DNA of 64,000 bases from an uncultured Cytophagales bacterium (GTDB lineage: Bacteria > Bacteroidota > Bacteroidia > Cytophagales > Thermonemataceae). Positions 9,164-18,204 of the stretch are shown one piece after another. Both the position numbers and the translations under genes were made by a program. The stretch is taken from contig CALEMF010000091.1 in the NCBI GenBank assembly GCA_937911505.1, forward strand, positions 1 to 64,000, written 5' to 3'. Within the stretch, counting starts at the first letter, position 1. Each line of letters starts with the position of its first letter. The notes below the pieces were generated by a model that worked only from the letters and a program-made list of their open reading frames with translations, had not been told where the DNA came from and did not search any database.

Positions 9164-9505
9164 ATGTCCAATAAGAATAAGAAAAAATCAGGCGTAGTCT
9201 ACTCTACCGATCCAGACTTCTCCTACGAAACAAACGACGAAAGCGTTACTACGCTCCCGCCTGCGGAACAAGATTTACGTATACAGCTCGATAAGAAACA
9301 ACGCGGTGGCAAAAAGGTAACCTTGGTGATAGGTTTTGTAGGGACAGAAGAAGACTTACAAGCACTAGGAAAAAAGCTCAAGAGCCAATGTGGCGTGGGA
9401 GGCACAGCCAAAAATGGAGAAATCCTGATACAGGGTGATTTTAGAGAGAGAGTACTTGAATTACTTCAGAAAGCGGGCTATCGTGCAAAGAAGTCAGGTG
9501 GATAG
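9164..9505 (+). CDS. SUI1/YciH-family translation initiation factor-like protein
   Basis: 113 residues. The C-terminal part has the eIF1/SUI1 fold signature KKQRGGKKVTLVIGF, a lysine-rich helix (LGKKLKSQCGVGGTAKNGEI) and IQGDFRERVLELLQKAGY. Bacterial members (YciH) bind the ribosome and bias start-codon selection. The charged N-terminus is disordered. It stands alone 111 bp after the DUF481 gene and converges on the Blh gene. Confidence 0.93.
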   Translation: MSNKNKKKSGVVYSTDPDFSYETNDESVTTLPPAEQDLRIQLDKKQRGGKKVTLVIGFVGTEEDLQALGKKLKSQCGVGGTAKNGEILIQGDFRERVLELLQKAGYRAKKSGG

Positions 9506-9562
9506 GGAGATAGACAACAGACGTAAGAGGCAAGAAACAAGAAAGACTAGCCTTGCTCCTGT

Positions 9563-10471
9563 TTATGCCTTATAGAACACTTTCATTACGTAGGCGTGTG
9601 GCACAGTAATCGAAGAAATAAGGATCAGAAAGGCAAATACGTAAGAAATGGGAATCCACTGGAGATAAATAAGCCCAAAGATTAGTAATACACCTACAAT
9701 TGAAACCAATGATAATGGCAACAATAACTTGACGAAGTTTTGCAGAGAACGAACTATTTTCTGCGCTATTAGGTAGCGGTACTCGTCTTGTAGTACTTTG
9801 ATAGAATGTAGTACAATAAAGTAGAGCGTAAAGCCGATAAGTAAAGGAAAGAGGAAAAAACTTACCTGCATCAAGAGAAAAAGTATCCCTTCCAACAGTA
9901 TTTTCTCCCAGGGAAGATAGCGTTTAATGCCGAAAAATAATAGGGTAAGCAAAGTCAACGAAGCGGTAGCAATAAGTATCCACTGTGTGGCTAGTGTAAG
10001 CTGTATTTTGGCAGGTGTTGCTAAGCCATCTATCGTCAGGAGAAGTTGATAAGTCGCCTCTATATTAAAGTACACAAGCCCTGACAAGAGTGCTATACCC
10101 CAAACAATATAGAACATCGCAAGCCCAATAGGCTCTTTTTGAAAGTAATTGGTAAACTGTGATTGCCCAAAATGATAGGCCGACAATAGTAAGAAGCTCA
10201 GTAATGCCAAGCTAGGTAGCCATAGCCAGAAAAGCACATTCAAAGCAATGATAGCGAGATAAATTGTGTAAAACCGAAGCTTAGATATCTTGTGTTTAGA
10301 AAGATAAAGGATATTGTCAATAGCACCGTGGGGAATGCCTAGTATAAGTACAAAGAAGAGACAAACTTGCATTTCTTGGAAAGTAGAGAGAGAAACACCG
10401 CCTGCAAAAAGTGTCAGCAACAAATAAAAAATGACCAGAAATAAAAAAGTAATTTTCGACATACTACCCAT
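9563..10471 (-). CDS. blh: Brp/Blh-family beta-carotene 15,15'-dioxygenase
   Basis: A 302-residue integral membrane protein with about eight to nine hydrophobic helices. Family landmarks are GIPHGAIDN, AYHFGQSQF, VLHSIKVLQDE and VPHAYVMK, which hold the conserved iron-binding histidines. Blh/Brp cleaves beta-carotene into two retinals for rhodopsin. No rhodopsin or crt gene is in the window. It could start at Met4 instead. It follows the TPR/membrane-protein gene by 63 bp on the same strand, with no visible functional link. Confidence 0.9.
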   Translation of the reverse strand: MGSMSKITFLFLVIFYLLLTLFAGGVSLSTFQEMQVCLFFVLILGIPHGAIDNILYLSKHKISKLRFYTIYLAIIALNVLFWLWLPSLALLSFLLLSAYHFGQSQFTNYFQKEPIGLAMFYIVWGIALLSGLVYFNIEATYQLLLTIDGLATPAKIQLTLATQWILIATASLTLLTLLFFGIKRYLPWEKILLEGILFLLMQVSFFLFPLLIGFTLYFIVLHSIKVLQDEYRYLIAQKIVRSLQNFVKLLLPLSLVSIVGVLLIFGLIYLQWIPISYVFAFLILISSITVPHAYVMKVFYKA

Positions 10472-10534
10472 TTTAGAAGTCTCTCTAATAGGGCAACCGT
10501 TTCAAGTAGGTTTTGTTTGCGTAGGAAAACCCAA

Positions 10535-12148
10535 TTACTGATTTTTACTGCCAACAGCGCAATCTGGCGAGTACTCCCATAGCAGATTACCCGTGTTGTA
10601 GTCTAGCGCGCAAAACATATAGCAATGTTGTTTTCGAGGTGTTTCTATCCAATCGCTGTAGCCTATTACTACTTGGTTCTGGTATTTTTTACCTACAAAG
10701 CCGTTTCCAAAAGTATTTACGCCTTCTGTAATATGCTTGAGCACCTCTGCTTCAGGGTAGCTTTTTTCCCAGAGTACTTCGCCTTTTATATTCAAGCAGG
10801 TATAAAGGGCATCGTATTCCGAGTCACCTATCTTTTTGTAAGATTTGATAATGCAACGTTTCTTATCACCGTAAAGGAGGGTGGCTTCTAGAAAAGTCTT
10901 ACCGTTCAGATCACTCAGTAAACTACCTTCGTTTCTAGGAATTACACGATACCTCTCACGAGTAACAAGCGCCCCGAACGAAGGTTGCTGGAGGGTCACA
11001 AGTGAAAACATCTTCTTTTTACCATCTTTTTCTATACGCCATACATATTGCTGTATACTTTCTGTTGGCTTTCTTCGGCTTGTGTTGTAGTCTTCTTCTG
11101 AAAGTAGCCGTTGCTTTTCTGGGAAATAGTAGAATATGTTTCCTTGTTCAGTGGTTATTTCAAACAATAGCCCTCCTGCATAACTATAGGTTTCTTCTAC
11201 GATACCGATCCCCTCTTGTTGTAAAATCTTGAAGCGATCTTTCAGGGTGTTGTTGTCACCCTTTACTTTTCCTGTAAACCCATCTCTTTCTTCCAACTTC
11301 TTTTTTTCTCCATCTACCCAGAAGACAGCGTCACCAGCAACATACAACTGCCCCCACTTTACACTTTCTGTATAGCTTACTGTTTTCTGCAATAAATTAA
11401 TGGTGGTTTTCTCTTCCTGCGTTGCTGGATCAAGAATTGTAATTCTGTAGTCGTATGTTCTATCGTTTGTACCACCGCCTTGCTGATCGTAGTCTACTAT
11501 CCATACTACGGGGCCTTGACTACTTATTACAGAAGTAGACGCTGTAATACTACCGAATTTTTTTTCTTGCCCCAGCACATTAGTACCTGTACTAGAGGTG
11601 GAAGTCTTGGAGGGCATCATTAAGAAAAAGGTAACGATCCCTACTGTAAACATGAAAATAAAGAGTACTAGGCTGGTTACTACAGTTCTTTTATTCTTTG
11701 ATACAGGCGTATTTGGCCTTAATACAGTTGTCTTTTCGGTTCTCTTTAGTTCGCTTATCAAGTAGTAGGCTTCCTTGTTTTTAGGATGTAGATCTACCAG
11801 CGTTTTCGCCAAGCGAAGCGCTTCCTCTTTATGAAATACCTTATTGGTAGTTTCCCATAAACCCTTGTGTGCCTTTACTAAACCTAAAAGGGTTGGCTCG
11901 TGCTGTGGGCTGAGCACCAGTGCCTGTTCGAAAGCATTTAAGGCGTCCGTCCAGTTATGATGTTTCAAGTACCCTTCCCCTTGTGCTAAGTAACGTTGCC
12001 AAGCGGCTAAGATATCCTCCTTGGCGATACCCATCTCACGGGCAATTTCGTCGAGGTCTTTGTTGGTGATAAAGTGATCTTTTTTCTGGCGTTGTATTTC
12101 TAGGGCTTTTTGGATATATCGTTGGAATTCTTCTTCGGAGATAGACAT
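10535..12148 (-). CDS. TPR-membrane-beta-propeller-like protein, copy 1
   Basis: A 537-residue protein paralogous to the gene at 18335 (same opening MSISEEE, same layout). Order: a helical module (1-50) resembling a small putative binding domain, TPR-like helices (about 55-135, including HHNWTDALNAFEQAL), one membrane helix (about 156-177) and a C-terminal domain of about 340 residues. That domain has recurring PQQ-like blade motifs (ILDPATQEE, DYNTGNLLWEY) at its ends. With no signal peptide, the TPR part should be cytoplasmic and the C-terminal domain exported. Function unknown. It probably acts as a scaffold or sensor with the DUF6232 proteins, given their shared neighbourhood. Confidence 0.8.
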   Translation of the reverse strand: MSISEEEFQRYIQKALEIQRQKKDHFITNKDLDEIAREMGIAKEDILAAWQRYLAQGEGYLKHHNWTDALNAFEQALVLSPQHEPTLLGLVKAHKGLWETTNKVFHKEEALRLAKTLVDLHPKNKEAYYLISELKRTEKTTVLRPNTPVSKNKRTVVTSLVLFIFMFTVGIVTFFLMMPSKTSTSSTGTNVLGQEKKFGSITASTSVISSQGPVVWIVDYDQQGGGTNDRTYDYRITILDPATQEEKTTINLLQKTVSYTESVKWGQLYVAGDAVFWVDGEKKKLEERDGFTGKVKGDNNTLKDRFKILQQEGIGIVEETYSYAGGLLFEITTEQGNIFYYFPEKQRLLSEEDYNTSRRKPTESIQQYVWRIEKDGKKKMFSLVTLQQPSFGALVTRERYRVIPRNEGSLLSDLNGKTFLEATLLYGDKKRCIIKSYKKIGDSEYDALYTCLNIKGEVLWEKSYPEAEVLKHITEGVNTFGNGFVGKKYQNQVVIGYSDWIETPRKQHCYMFCALDYNTGNLLWEYSPDCAVGSKNQ

Positions 12149-12275
12149 AATGTTAAGGAGGTTGATTAGTTGAATAATTGACCTATTTCAGTAACGTAAA
12201 CCTTACTTAGGGAGTTTCTAAGCCTCAAACTAAACGCATATTTTAAAGTTGACCTATACCAGTATCTGCTTTCTC

Positions 12276-13589
12276 TTACGTCTGTAACTGTACGTCACGA
12301 GAGGTATTTTCTATGAGACGAAAGGACAAGATAAAGATAATGAAAAGCATCACTGCGCCAATCCAAAAAATGCGCGGACCAACCAATCCGAACAGTGTAC
12401 CACCGAGGATAAGCCCGAAAATACTGGCCAAGCTCCCCATGCTATTGGCATAGCCTTGAATGGCACCCTGTTTTTCTGGGGTACCTGTACGTGACAGAAT
12501 AGAGAGATAGCTGGGCCACATAAGTCCGTTCCCTACTGACATTAGGATATTGGCGCCATAGATGGCTGCGATACTTCCTATAGGGAGCAACGCAAAGTTA
12601 GCGCATATTAGTAAGCTCCCAATAATTACCAAATAGGCATCTTGTACTTTATCAGATAAGTAACTCAGTACAGGCCCTTGTACTAGTACCATAATCCCAC
12701 TCGAAATGGCCAAGAAAAGACCCAATTGAGATGCAGACCATTCTAAATAACCAGAAGCATAGACAGGAAAGCCTGAATAAAAGAAACTAAAGCCTAAAAA
12801 GGTAAGAAAGTAAATGAGAAATAGTAAGGGAATTTGCGGTTGTTTTAAAATGGCTTTCCAGCCCGTTTCAGGGCAATCCTTCATTTTATAGCATTCTTTA
12901 TGCTCTATCTGGAAAAGCTTCCCCAACTTAAAGCCTTTCAACTTAGAGGAGACTGCCATTTGGTTAGATTCAGGTAAGTATTTTTGAATAACGAAGATCG
13001 CTACTAGCGAGATGAATGCTGCTGCGATAATAGGAAGTAACTCTCCATAGACTGTAGCGCCTAATATACTGGCCAAGGTAGGCCCCAGAATAAAACCAAG
13101 ACTCGTAGAAGAACTCATTTTACCAAAGTTTCCTTTCCTGTTAGCATCAGTCGATATGTCTGAGAGATAGGCATTGGCTACTGAGACATTACCACCCGTA
13201 ATACCATCTAAGGCACGTGCTACAAACAAACAAACCAGCGGAATGGTAATGAGAAAAGTACCTGTGAGTGTGCTGTCTACCTTCGCCAGTAGGGTTTCTG
13301 GCAAGTAGAAGGCCACAATAAAAAGTACCCAAGCAATAAAAGTACCTACCTGACTGATAAATAAAACACGTTTTCGCCCAATTTCGTCAGACCAACGCCC
13401 TAGAAGCGGCGCGCCAATGAGCTGAAAAAAAGGATAAATAGAGCCGAGCAGCCCATAGATAAATTCATTACCGCCGAAATCTTTTACCAAAAAAACCAAT
13501 ATAGGAATGACAATACTATAGCCCAACATGCCAATAAAATTGACCAACAAAACGTGGAAAATCGCTACAGAGGTTTTAGAGGTAGACAT
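12276..13589 (-). CDS. MFS transporter (TetA/multidrug-efflux type)
   Basis: A 437-residue protein with 12 predicted membrane helices and the family motif GRWSDEIGRKRVLF between helices 2 and 3. The central loop carries a Cys pair (ECYKMKDCPETGW) separating two six-helix halves. The ARALDGITGGN segment in helix 5 is typical of the drug:H+ antiporter group. The substrate is unknown. It lies between the copy-1 TPR gene and the NSS symporter genes on the same strand. Confidence 0.9.
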   Translation of the reverse strand: MSTSKTSVAIFHVLLVNFIGMLGYSIVIPILVFLVKDFGGNEFIYGLLGSIYPFFQLIGAPLLGRWSDEIGRKRVLFISQVGTFIAWVLFIVAFYLPETLLAKVDSTLTGTFLITIPLVCLFVARALDGITGGNVSVANAYLSDISTDANRKGNFGKMSSSTSLGFILGPTLASILGATVYGELLPIIAAAFISLVAIFVIQKYLPESNQMAVSSKLKGFKLGKLFQIEHKECYKMKDCPETGWKAILKQPQIPLLFLIYFLTFLGFSFFYSGFPVYASGYLEWSASQLGLFLAISSGIMVLVQGPVLSYLSDKVQDAYLVIIGSLLICANFALLPIGSIAAIYGANILMSVGNGLMWPSYLSILSRTGTPEKQGAIQGYANSMGSLASIFGLILGGTLFGLVGPRIFWIGAVMLFIIFILSFRLIENTSRDVQLQT

Positions 13590-13622
13590 CGTTCAGTAAA
13601 ACTACATGATAAAAATGAATAA

Positions 13623-13650
13623 AAAAAGAGGCGTATCACTACACCTCTTT
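13623..13650 (-). terminator. Rho-independent terminator of the NSS transporter operon
   Basis: AAAGAGG and CCTCTTT arms around an asymmetric loop, followed on the minus strand by a run of T. It lies 10 bp past the stop of the 47-residue gene, so it ends the symporter transcript before the MFS gene. Confidence 0.75.
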
Positions 13651-13659
13651 GATGGTCTA

Positions 13660-13803
13660 TTAACGAGGAACGTCATCATTCTCACTGTAAGAGTCTGGCT
13701 CTGGCTTAGGAGGTGTCTTTAGTACCCGTATAAAAAAGTAAGTGGTAAGGCATACTACTGTAACCTGTACGGTAAGCATGGTAATAAGTGCTTCTGTTGT
13801 CAT
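13660..13803 (-). CDS. MetS-like small subunit of NSS transporter
   Basis: A 47-residue membrane protein that length cut-offs easily miss. One hydrophobic helix (ITMLTVQVTVVCLTTYFFIR) is followed by a Pro/acidic tail. It starts 19 bp after the symporter stop. In actinobacterial MetP/MetS, a similar one-helix protein encoded next to an NSS-family methionine/alanine symporter is needed for activity, and comparable small subunits accompany many NSS genes. The size, topology and position fit this. The call rests on those three, not on a residue-level motif. Confidence 0.8.
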   Translation of the reverse strand: MTTEALITMLTVQVTVVCLTTYFFIRVLKTPPKPEPDSYSENDDVPR

Positions 13804-13822
13804 AACTAAATATTTTTAGTGT

Positions 13823-15742
13823 TTAAAGACGATTTTCCTTTTCACGTTTTAGGGTGGCCAACCATACGACTACACCAATAAAGATAAACAACGACATCAG
13901 CAGTAGGCGCGCCATATCTGTATAGAAGATGTTGTTGATCACATCCCCCTTGGCCAAAATAGTTTTTACGGCTATTGTATCGCCTTCTTTCACCTGAATC
14001 TCCATTTTCTTTTTAAATCGGTAGGTTTTCACCACTATCGATGAGTCGTATACTTCTTCTTGGGCAATGCCTGTCTCACCTGTATAGCGCTTGGCCTTGC
14101 CGTTGGGTAGTTTATAGAATGATTGGGTTTGTCCAATTTGCACCACATTTCTATTTTTACGCTCATTCTCACCTATCAATAATACTTCGCCTGCTACTTC
14201 TGACTCAAATCCCTCTGCAAAATAATCTCTATTAGCTACTAAGCCTTTGTTCTGTATTTTACCAATAATACTTCCTGCGTCAAGCTCCCAATCTCCTCCA
14301 AAAGCTTTTCCCCAGTCGTTATCTTTAGGGGTAAAAAGTGCCCCTAAAAATACAATTAAAATCAGCGTAGGGGTGACAAATTGAATAATGAACTTGAAGA
14401 AGCTAGGTACTTGAATATCTGCCCCTGCGTTGATTTCTCGCCATCCTTTTTTGATGCCAAATATCCAAGCAAAAATAATGGTTTCGGCTAAGGCAAATAC
14501 TACTAAAGAGATAGTTCCTGCCCAGTAGTCGTATTCGTCGAAGAAGCCCTCATTGTAGAACATCACCGTTGGAATACCCATAATAAATACCAGCGCACCA
14601 AAAGACCATGCCGACTTATTCTGTGACCAGTTGAACTCATCTCGCATGAAGCCCATCCAAGGAGTACCCATGGCCAGCGAAGAAGTAATTCCCGCAAAAA
14701 AGAGTAATCCGAACCACATCAAGCCTGCAACAGCGCCTATTACATCTCCCCACTGGGTAAATAGATAAGGCATTGTTTGGAAAGCCATAGAGAAGCCTGC
14801 GTTTTCCTTCACCCAATCCAAACCAAGGTAGCCTACTGCAATAGGGATCACGATGGAGGCGCCTAGTACGATCTCTACAAATCCATTCATAAAGCCTGCT
14901 GTTACCGCATTGAGAGCAATATCATCGCGGTGCTTCACGTAAGAAGCATAGCATTGAATGGTGCCCATCCCTACAGAAAGGGTAAAGAAAATTTGTCCTG
15001 CTGCGGCCATCCATACTTTAGGATTACTGATGGAGTCGAACTGGGGTTCCCAGAGGAAGTTAAGCCCTAAGTAGGAGTTACAATCTGTACAAGTAGCTGA
15101 CGCCCCTGTGTCGCCTAGGGTAAATCCTCGTATGGCTAATAATACACCAAAAAGAATAAGCATAGGCATGCCTATTTTAGCGACCCGTTCTACACCACCA
15201 CTTAGCCCTTTCGATAAAATGTAGGTGTTGAGGGATAAACAAACGATATAGAAAAGTACGGCCTCTAGTGGAATACCTGTAGTAGAAACCCATACATCTA
15301 CGTAGCTATTGAAAAAACTAGCGACCTCCCCTTGTGACTTCCCAATGAAAGTACCTTTCAGCGAATGGTATACGTAAGACATCGTCCAAGACTCGATATA
15401 GCAGTAATAGGCGGCTACCGCAATATTGGTAAAAATACCAAACACCCCGAAGTACTTCCAAAATCGTCGCTTCGTCATGTTATCTAAAATAAAAGGGGTT
15501 GAGTGGTTACCGCTCTTTCCGCCAAACCTTCCTGTAGCCCACTCGATCCAGAGTAATGGGATACCCATAAGTAAAAAGCAGATTATATAGGGAATAATGA
15601 ACACACCACCGCCATTTTGCACTGCTTGTACTGGGAAACGTAAGAAATTGCCTAGGCCTACCGCATTACCTGCCATGGCTAAGATTAGTCCGACACGCGA
15701 CCCCCAAGATTCGCTCTTAGGTTGGTTGGAATTTTCGCTCAT
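13823..15742 (-). CDS. Sodium:neurotransmitter-symporter-family (NSS) transporter
   Basis: A 639-residue Na+-coupled amino-acid-type transporter. The helix-1 signature AGNAVGLGNFLRFP, with the unwound GNxxGLGNxxRFP segment that binds Na+ and substrate, is intact. About 12 helices follow. It is longer than typical bacterial members (450-550 aa): roughly 130 hydrophilic residues (about 475-605, ending IFYTDMARLL) sit between the last two helices. The substrate is not readable; methionine or alanine is possible by analogy with MetP. It is followed by the small-subunit gene. Confidence 0.93.
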   Translation of the reverse strand: MSENSNQPKSESWGSRVGLILAMAGNAVGLGNFLRFPVQAVQNGGGVFIIPYIICFLLMGIPLLWIEWATGRFGGKSGNHSTPFILDNMTKRRFWKYFGVFGIFTNIAVAAYYCYIESWTMSYVYHSLKGTFIGKSQGEVASFFNSYVDVWVSTTGIPLEAVLFYIVCLSLNTYILSKGLSGGVERVAKIGMPMLILFGVLLAIRGFTLGDTGASATCTDCNSYLGLNFLWEPQFDSISNPKVWMAAAGQIFFTLSVGMGTIQCYASYVKHRDDIALNAVTAGFMNGFVEIVLGASIVIPIAVGYLGLDWVKENAGFSMAFQTMPYLFTQWGDVIGAVAGLMWFGLLFFAGITSSLAMGTPWMGFMRDEFNWSQNKSAWSFGALVFIMGIPTVMFYNEGFFDEYDYWAGTISLVVFALAETIIFAWIFGIKKGWREINAGADIQVPSFFKFIIQFVTPTLILIVFLGALFTPKDNDWGKAFGGDWELDAGSIIGKIQNKGLVANRDYFAEGFESEVAGEVLLIGENERKNRNVVQIGQTQSFYKLPNGKAKRYTGETGIAQEEVYDSSIVVKTYRFKKKMEIQVKEGDTIAVKTILAKGDVINNIFYTDMARLLLMSLFIFIGVVVWLATLKREKENRL

Positions 15743-15946
15743 AATTAATAATTAGGTGAGATACAGTTTCAAGGTTTTAACGAAAACGAGGTCGCAATAT
15801 AAAGATCAAATAGTAGTTTCACAAAACAAATATTTCCTTTCGGATTACCACAGAAAATTTTGTTTGCTGTTTTACACAAAAAAATCTCCCGCACAGTGAT
15901 ACTTTACTGTATATTATTTCTGCTCAATTTATCATAAAAAACGAAA

Positions 15947-15977
15947 AAGGGGAATACCCCATAGTGGTATTCCCCTT
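15947..15977 (-). terminator. Strong terminator after the HNH gene
   Basis: A perfect 12-bp stem (AAGGGGAATACC / GGTATTCCCCTT) with a 7-nt loop and a T-rich tract on the minus-strand 3' side. It lies 27 bp past the HNH stop. The remaining 170 bp up to the symporter start is AT-rich and should hold the symporter promoter. Confidence 0.92.
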
Positions 15978-16004
15978 CTGCTTTATAGGTACCAACAATA
16001 CCTA

Positions 16005-16529
16005 TTACGTGACGGTATAGTGAAAGCCTTTTTTCCCTAAGAATGGCTCCCAATCGGTATTAACTTGTCCTTGAAAATCCCTCAGAAACATAATAAAAGA
16101 AGGCTTAAAAGGCTTTCTTCTTAAAGGCATGTTGGCCTCTTCTGGCGTTAGGTCTCCTTTCTTAGAGTTACAAGACTTACAGGCTGCTACGAGGTTTTTC
16201 CACGTAGATTTTCCCCCTCTAGAACGTGGTTGTACGTGATCTAGGGTGAGGTCTTTGGTAGCACCACAATACTGACAAGTATACCGGTCTCGCTTAAAGA
16301 TATTCTGCCTACTCATCATTACTCCTTTGTAAGGAATATGTACATAGTTGAACAGACGAATGACAGAAGGTCTTGGATAGGCGGCAGAGATCGTTCTCAA
16401 TGCGCCTAAAGCAGATTCTGATACCATTTCGGCTTTGTCTAAAAACAGTAAGATAAACGCCTTCTCAACACTACATATAGTCAGTGCGCTATAGTCTTGG
16501 TTGAGGATGAGTACTCTACTACTACTCAT
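16005..16529 (-). CDS. HNH endonuclease-domain protein
   Basis: 174 residues. An N-terminal region common to chromosomal Bacteroidota/cyanobacterial HNH proteins (SRVLILNQDYSALTICSVEKA) leads to a complete zinc-stabilised HNH site: Cys85-x2-Cys88, Asp97-His98, Asn112, Cys117-x2-Cys120-Asn121. Such stand-alone enzymes are widely conserved, but their role is unclear; DNA repair or processing is likelier than a restriction system because no methylase is near. It lies 15 bp after the NlpC/P60 gene and shares its transcript. Confidence 0.9.
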   Translation of the reverse strand: MSSSRVLILNQDYSALTICSVEKAFILLFLDKAEMVSESALGALRTISAAYPRPSVIRLFNYVHIPYKGVMMSRQNIFKRDRYTCQYCGATKDLTLDHVQPRSRGGKSTWKNLVAACKSCNSKKGDLTPEEANMPLRRKPFKPSFIMFLRDFQGQVNTDWEPFLGKKGFHYTVT

Positions 16530-16544
16530 AACTTTTACATTTAA

Positions 16545-17291
16545 TTAAATAGAACATACCCTCTTTATCAGCGTTAACTGATGAGAATAGGTATGAGATG
16601 TTTCGTCCAAAATTCCTTTTGTATCTAAACGATCAATTCTTACACTCCCTCGTGCATGAATAATCTTTTGATCTTCTAAAATAATTCCTACGTGTACGAT
16701 ACGGCCATCTCGTTCAAAAAAAGCCAGATCGGTCGGTCGTGCTTTGCTCAAATCCTGTACCAATTCCCCTTGTGTGGCTTGTTGATGTGCATCACGGTAT
16801 AACTGGCAACCTACTGTTCTAAATACTTGTTGTACAAAACCAGAACAATCTATTCCCCAAATAGAACGCCCACCCCACAAGTAGGGTGCCCCTAAGTATT
16901 GGTGCGCCTGCTCGATGATATGCTCTTTTGGGAGTATCTCGTGCGCAGCTTCACGTACGCAATGATAGGGCTCTTCGGCAATCATTCCTTGCTCAGTGGT
17001 AGTATCAAAGAAGGGCAGTAGACTGCCCTTTGTTATATGAAAATATTTTCCTTTAAACTGCAACGGTGTGCTTGGTTGGGTCACTTGCCAAGTATTCTGC
17101 TTTTGGTAATGCTGCCAATAGGGCTCTTCTACTGGAAAGGCTTGTAAAGCATCAATCCAACCCACATACTGGTCGTGGTTTGTTTGTATATGGAGCCACT
17201 TATGGTCTTGAGAACTATCTAAAATAGTGAAAGCTTCGCCAAACAGGAGTTGATTGGTCATCTCACTTTTGTCAGAAGGTTGTGCTCTCAC
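16545..17291 (-). CDS. NlpC/P60 peptidoglycan endopeptidase with SH3 domain; start uncertain
   Basis: It cleaves peptide stems of peptidoglycan. An N-terminal bacterial SH3-like region (about 10-90) is followed by an NlpC/P60 domain with catalytic Cys149 in WGIDCSGFV, His200 in IVHVGII and His212. The listed start is a GTG, but the same frame upstream reads YGICALSLLPVRAQPSDK, the usual N-terminus of this family, and then meets a TAG with no ATG, GTG or TTG in between. An ATG lies one frame off just before that segment. Either a one-base frameshift or error sits near the start, or a non-standard start is used. No signal peptide is visible. Confidence 0.85.
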   Translation of the reverse strand: MRAQPSDKSEMTNQLLFGEAFTILDSSQDHKWLHIQTNHDQYVGWIDALQAFPVEEPYWQHYQKQNTWQVTQPSTPLQFKGKYFHITKGSLLPFFDTTTEQGMIAEEPYHCVREAAHEILPKEHIIEQAHQYLGAPYLWGGRSIWGIDCSGFVQQVFRTVGCQLYRDAHQQATQGELVQDLSKARPTDLAFFERDGRIVHVGIILEDQKIIHARGSVRIDRLDTKGILDETSHTYSHQLTLIKRVCSI

Positions 17292-17462
17292 AGGTAGTAA
17301 GCTGAGTGCACAAATGCCATATTGAGCATTGAATTGATTGAAGACGTATCTTTTTAAAGTTAAGAAACTTTGTATTATCTAGAGGTACTAGATAGTTATT
17401 TTTTCTTTAAAATCCAATTTTATATTTATCTTTTGATACAACCCCCAATGCTACATAATAGT

Positions 17463-17497
17463 ACAGTCCTCCTGTAATTTACATACAAAAGGACTGT
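17463..17497 (-). terminator. Hairpin after DUF6232 copy 1
   Basis: ACAGTCCT and AGGACTGT arms with an inner TGTA/TACA stem form a long hairpin 34 bp past the DUF6232 stop. No strong T run follows on either strand, so it may be a weak terminator or an RNA-stabilising structure. Nothing else is seen in this 239-bp gap apart from AT-rich sequence. Confidence 0.5.
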
Positions 17498-17530
17498 GCC
17501 GTTTACTATTTTTCTACTGGGTGTTGCTCA

Positions 17531-18043
17531 CTAGACTTCCATTCGCTCATATTGCTCTTTACCTTCGCGCTTTGCTTCTCTGCTTTTGTACTCATCTAGT
17601 GCCTGATTTAACGCTTGGCTAACCTTCGTTACATACCTTTTATTACGGTCGATGATTACCTCTCTATCGAGCCTAGCAGTAGTTATTTTGAGAATATGCT
17701 TCGTTTGAATAAAGAGTGTACCAGCAATACCCATCAGTACAAGTATGGTACCCACAAAACCTGATAAGCCATTCAGGCTCATATGCCAAGTCTCTATGAT
17801 ATCATCTGAGGGAAACAACTGAATAAAACTCGCCATTAATAACATTACACCCAACAAACCTACAATGATTGCTGGTACTGGACTAGTAGTACGCTTGTAT
17901 GTCTTAAAAGTGCGTATACTTCCTAAGCTATATTGGGTATCATCTACTTCAAAGTAGTCATCCGTAATACGGACACCTCTTCCATCATCGTAATCATAAT
18001 CTACCACCTCTGCGGGCTCTCCTATTCTATTTATCCTCTTCAA
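17531..18043 (-). CDS. DUF6232-family membrane protein, copy 1
   Basis: 170 residues. A beta-rich N-terminal part (about 18-50: RGVRITDDYFEVDDTQYSLGSIRTF) matches the layout of DUF6232, where a short sheet precedes two membrane helices (about 55-76 and 95-113). A basic, charged helical tail follows (KITTARLDREVIIDRNKRYV). It is a paralogue of the gene at 20125. It is divergent from the second TPR/membrane-protein gene. Function unknown; topology suggests a cytoplasmic-facing sensor or regulator of membrane-bound partners. Confidence 0.78.
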   Translation of the reverse strand: MKRINRIGEPAEVVDYDYDDGRGVRITDDYFEVDDTQYSLGSIRTFKTYKRTTSPVPAIIVGLLGVMLLMASFIQLFPSDDIIETWHMSLNGLSGFVGTILVLMGIAGTLFIQTKHILKITTARLDREVIIDRNKRYVTKVSQALNQALDEYKSREAKREGKEQYERMEV

Positions 18044-18098
18044 AATATTATATCTATTTAAATGAATGATTGTTTTTACCTTTAATCTTTATGCTTAC

Positions 18099-18121
18099 AG
18101 TAATGAAAGATTAGTACCAAA
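18099..18121 (-). promoter_or_regulatory. Conserved element upstream of DUF6232 copy 1
   Basis: A 23-bp block (core GTAATGAAAGATTA on the plus strand) recurs with one mismatch upstream of the second DUF6232 gene, 55 bp from this start. On the minus strand it begins TTTGGTA, compatible with a -33 element, but no clear -7 box follows. It is probably a shared promoter or operator. Confidence 0.6.
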
Positions 18122-18182
18122 ATATATAAAGAGCCTTTTAAGCTCTTTAGAAGGCTTTTTAAAGGTGAGCCATCCATCTAAC

Positions 18183-18204
18183 TGTGTATATTTTTCTACA
18201 CTTT
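18183..18204. promoter_or_regulatory. Palindromic operator-like site (third copy of 40.8-kb motif)
   Basis: TGTGTA-N7-TACACTTT lies between the divergent DUF6232 and TPR genes. It differs from the reverse complement of 40829-40850 at only 2 of 22 positions. A second inverted repeat, TCTACA-CTT-TGTAGA, overlaps its right arm. It is likely a transcription-factor site. The remaining 291-bp gap holds the promoters of both genes and no other gene. Confidence 0.6.
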
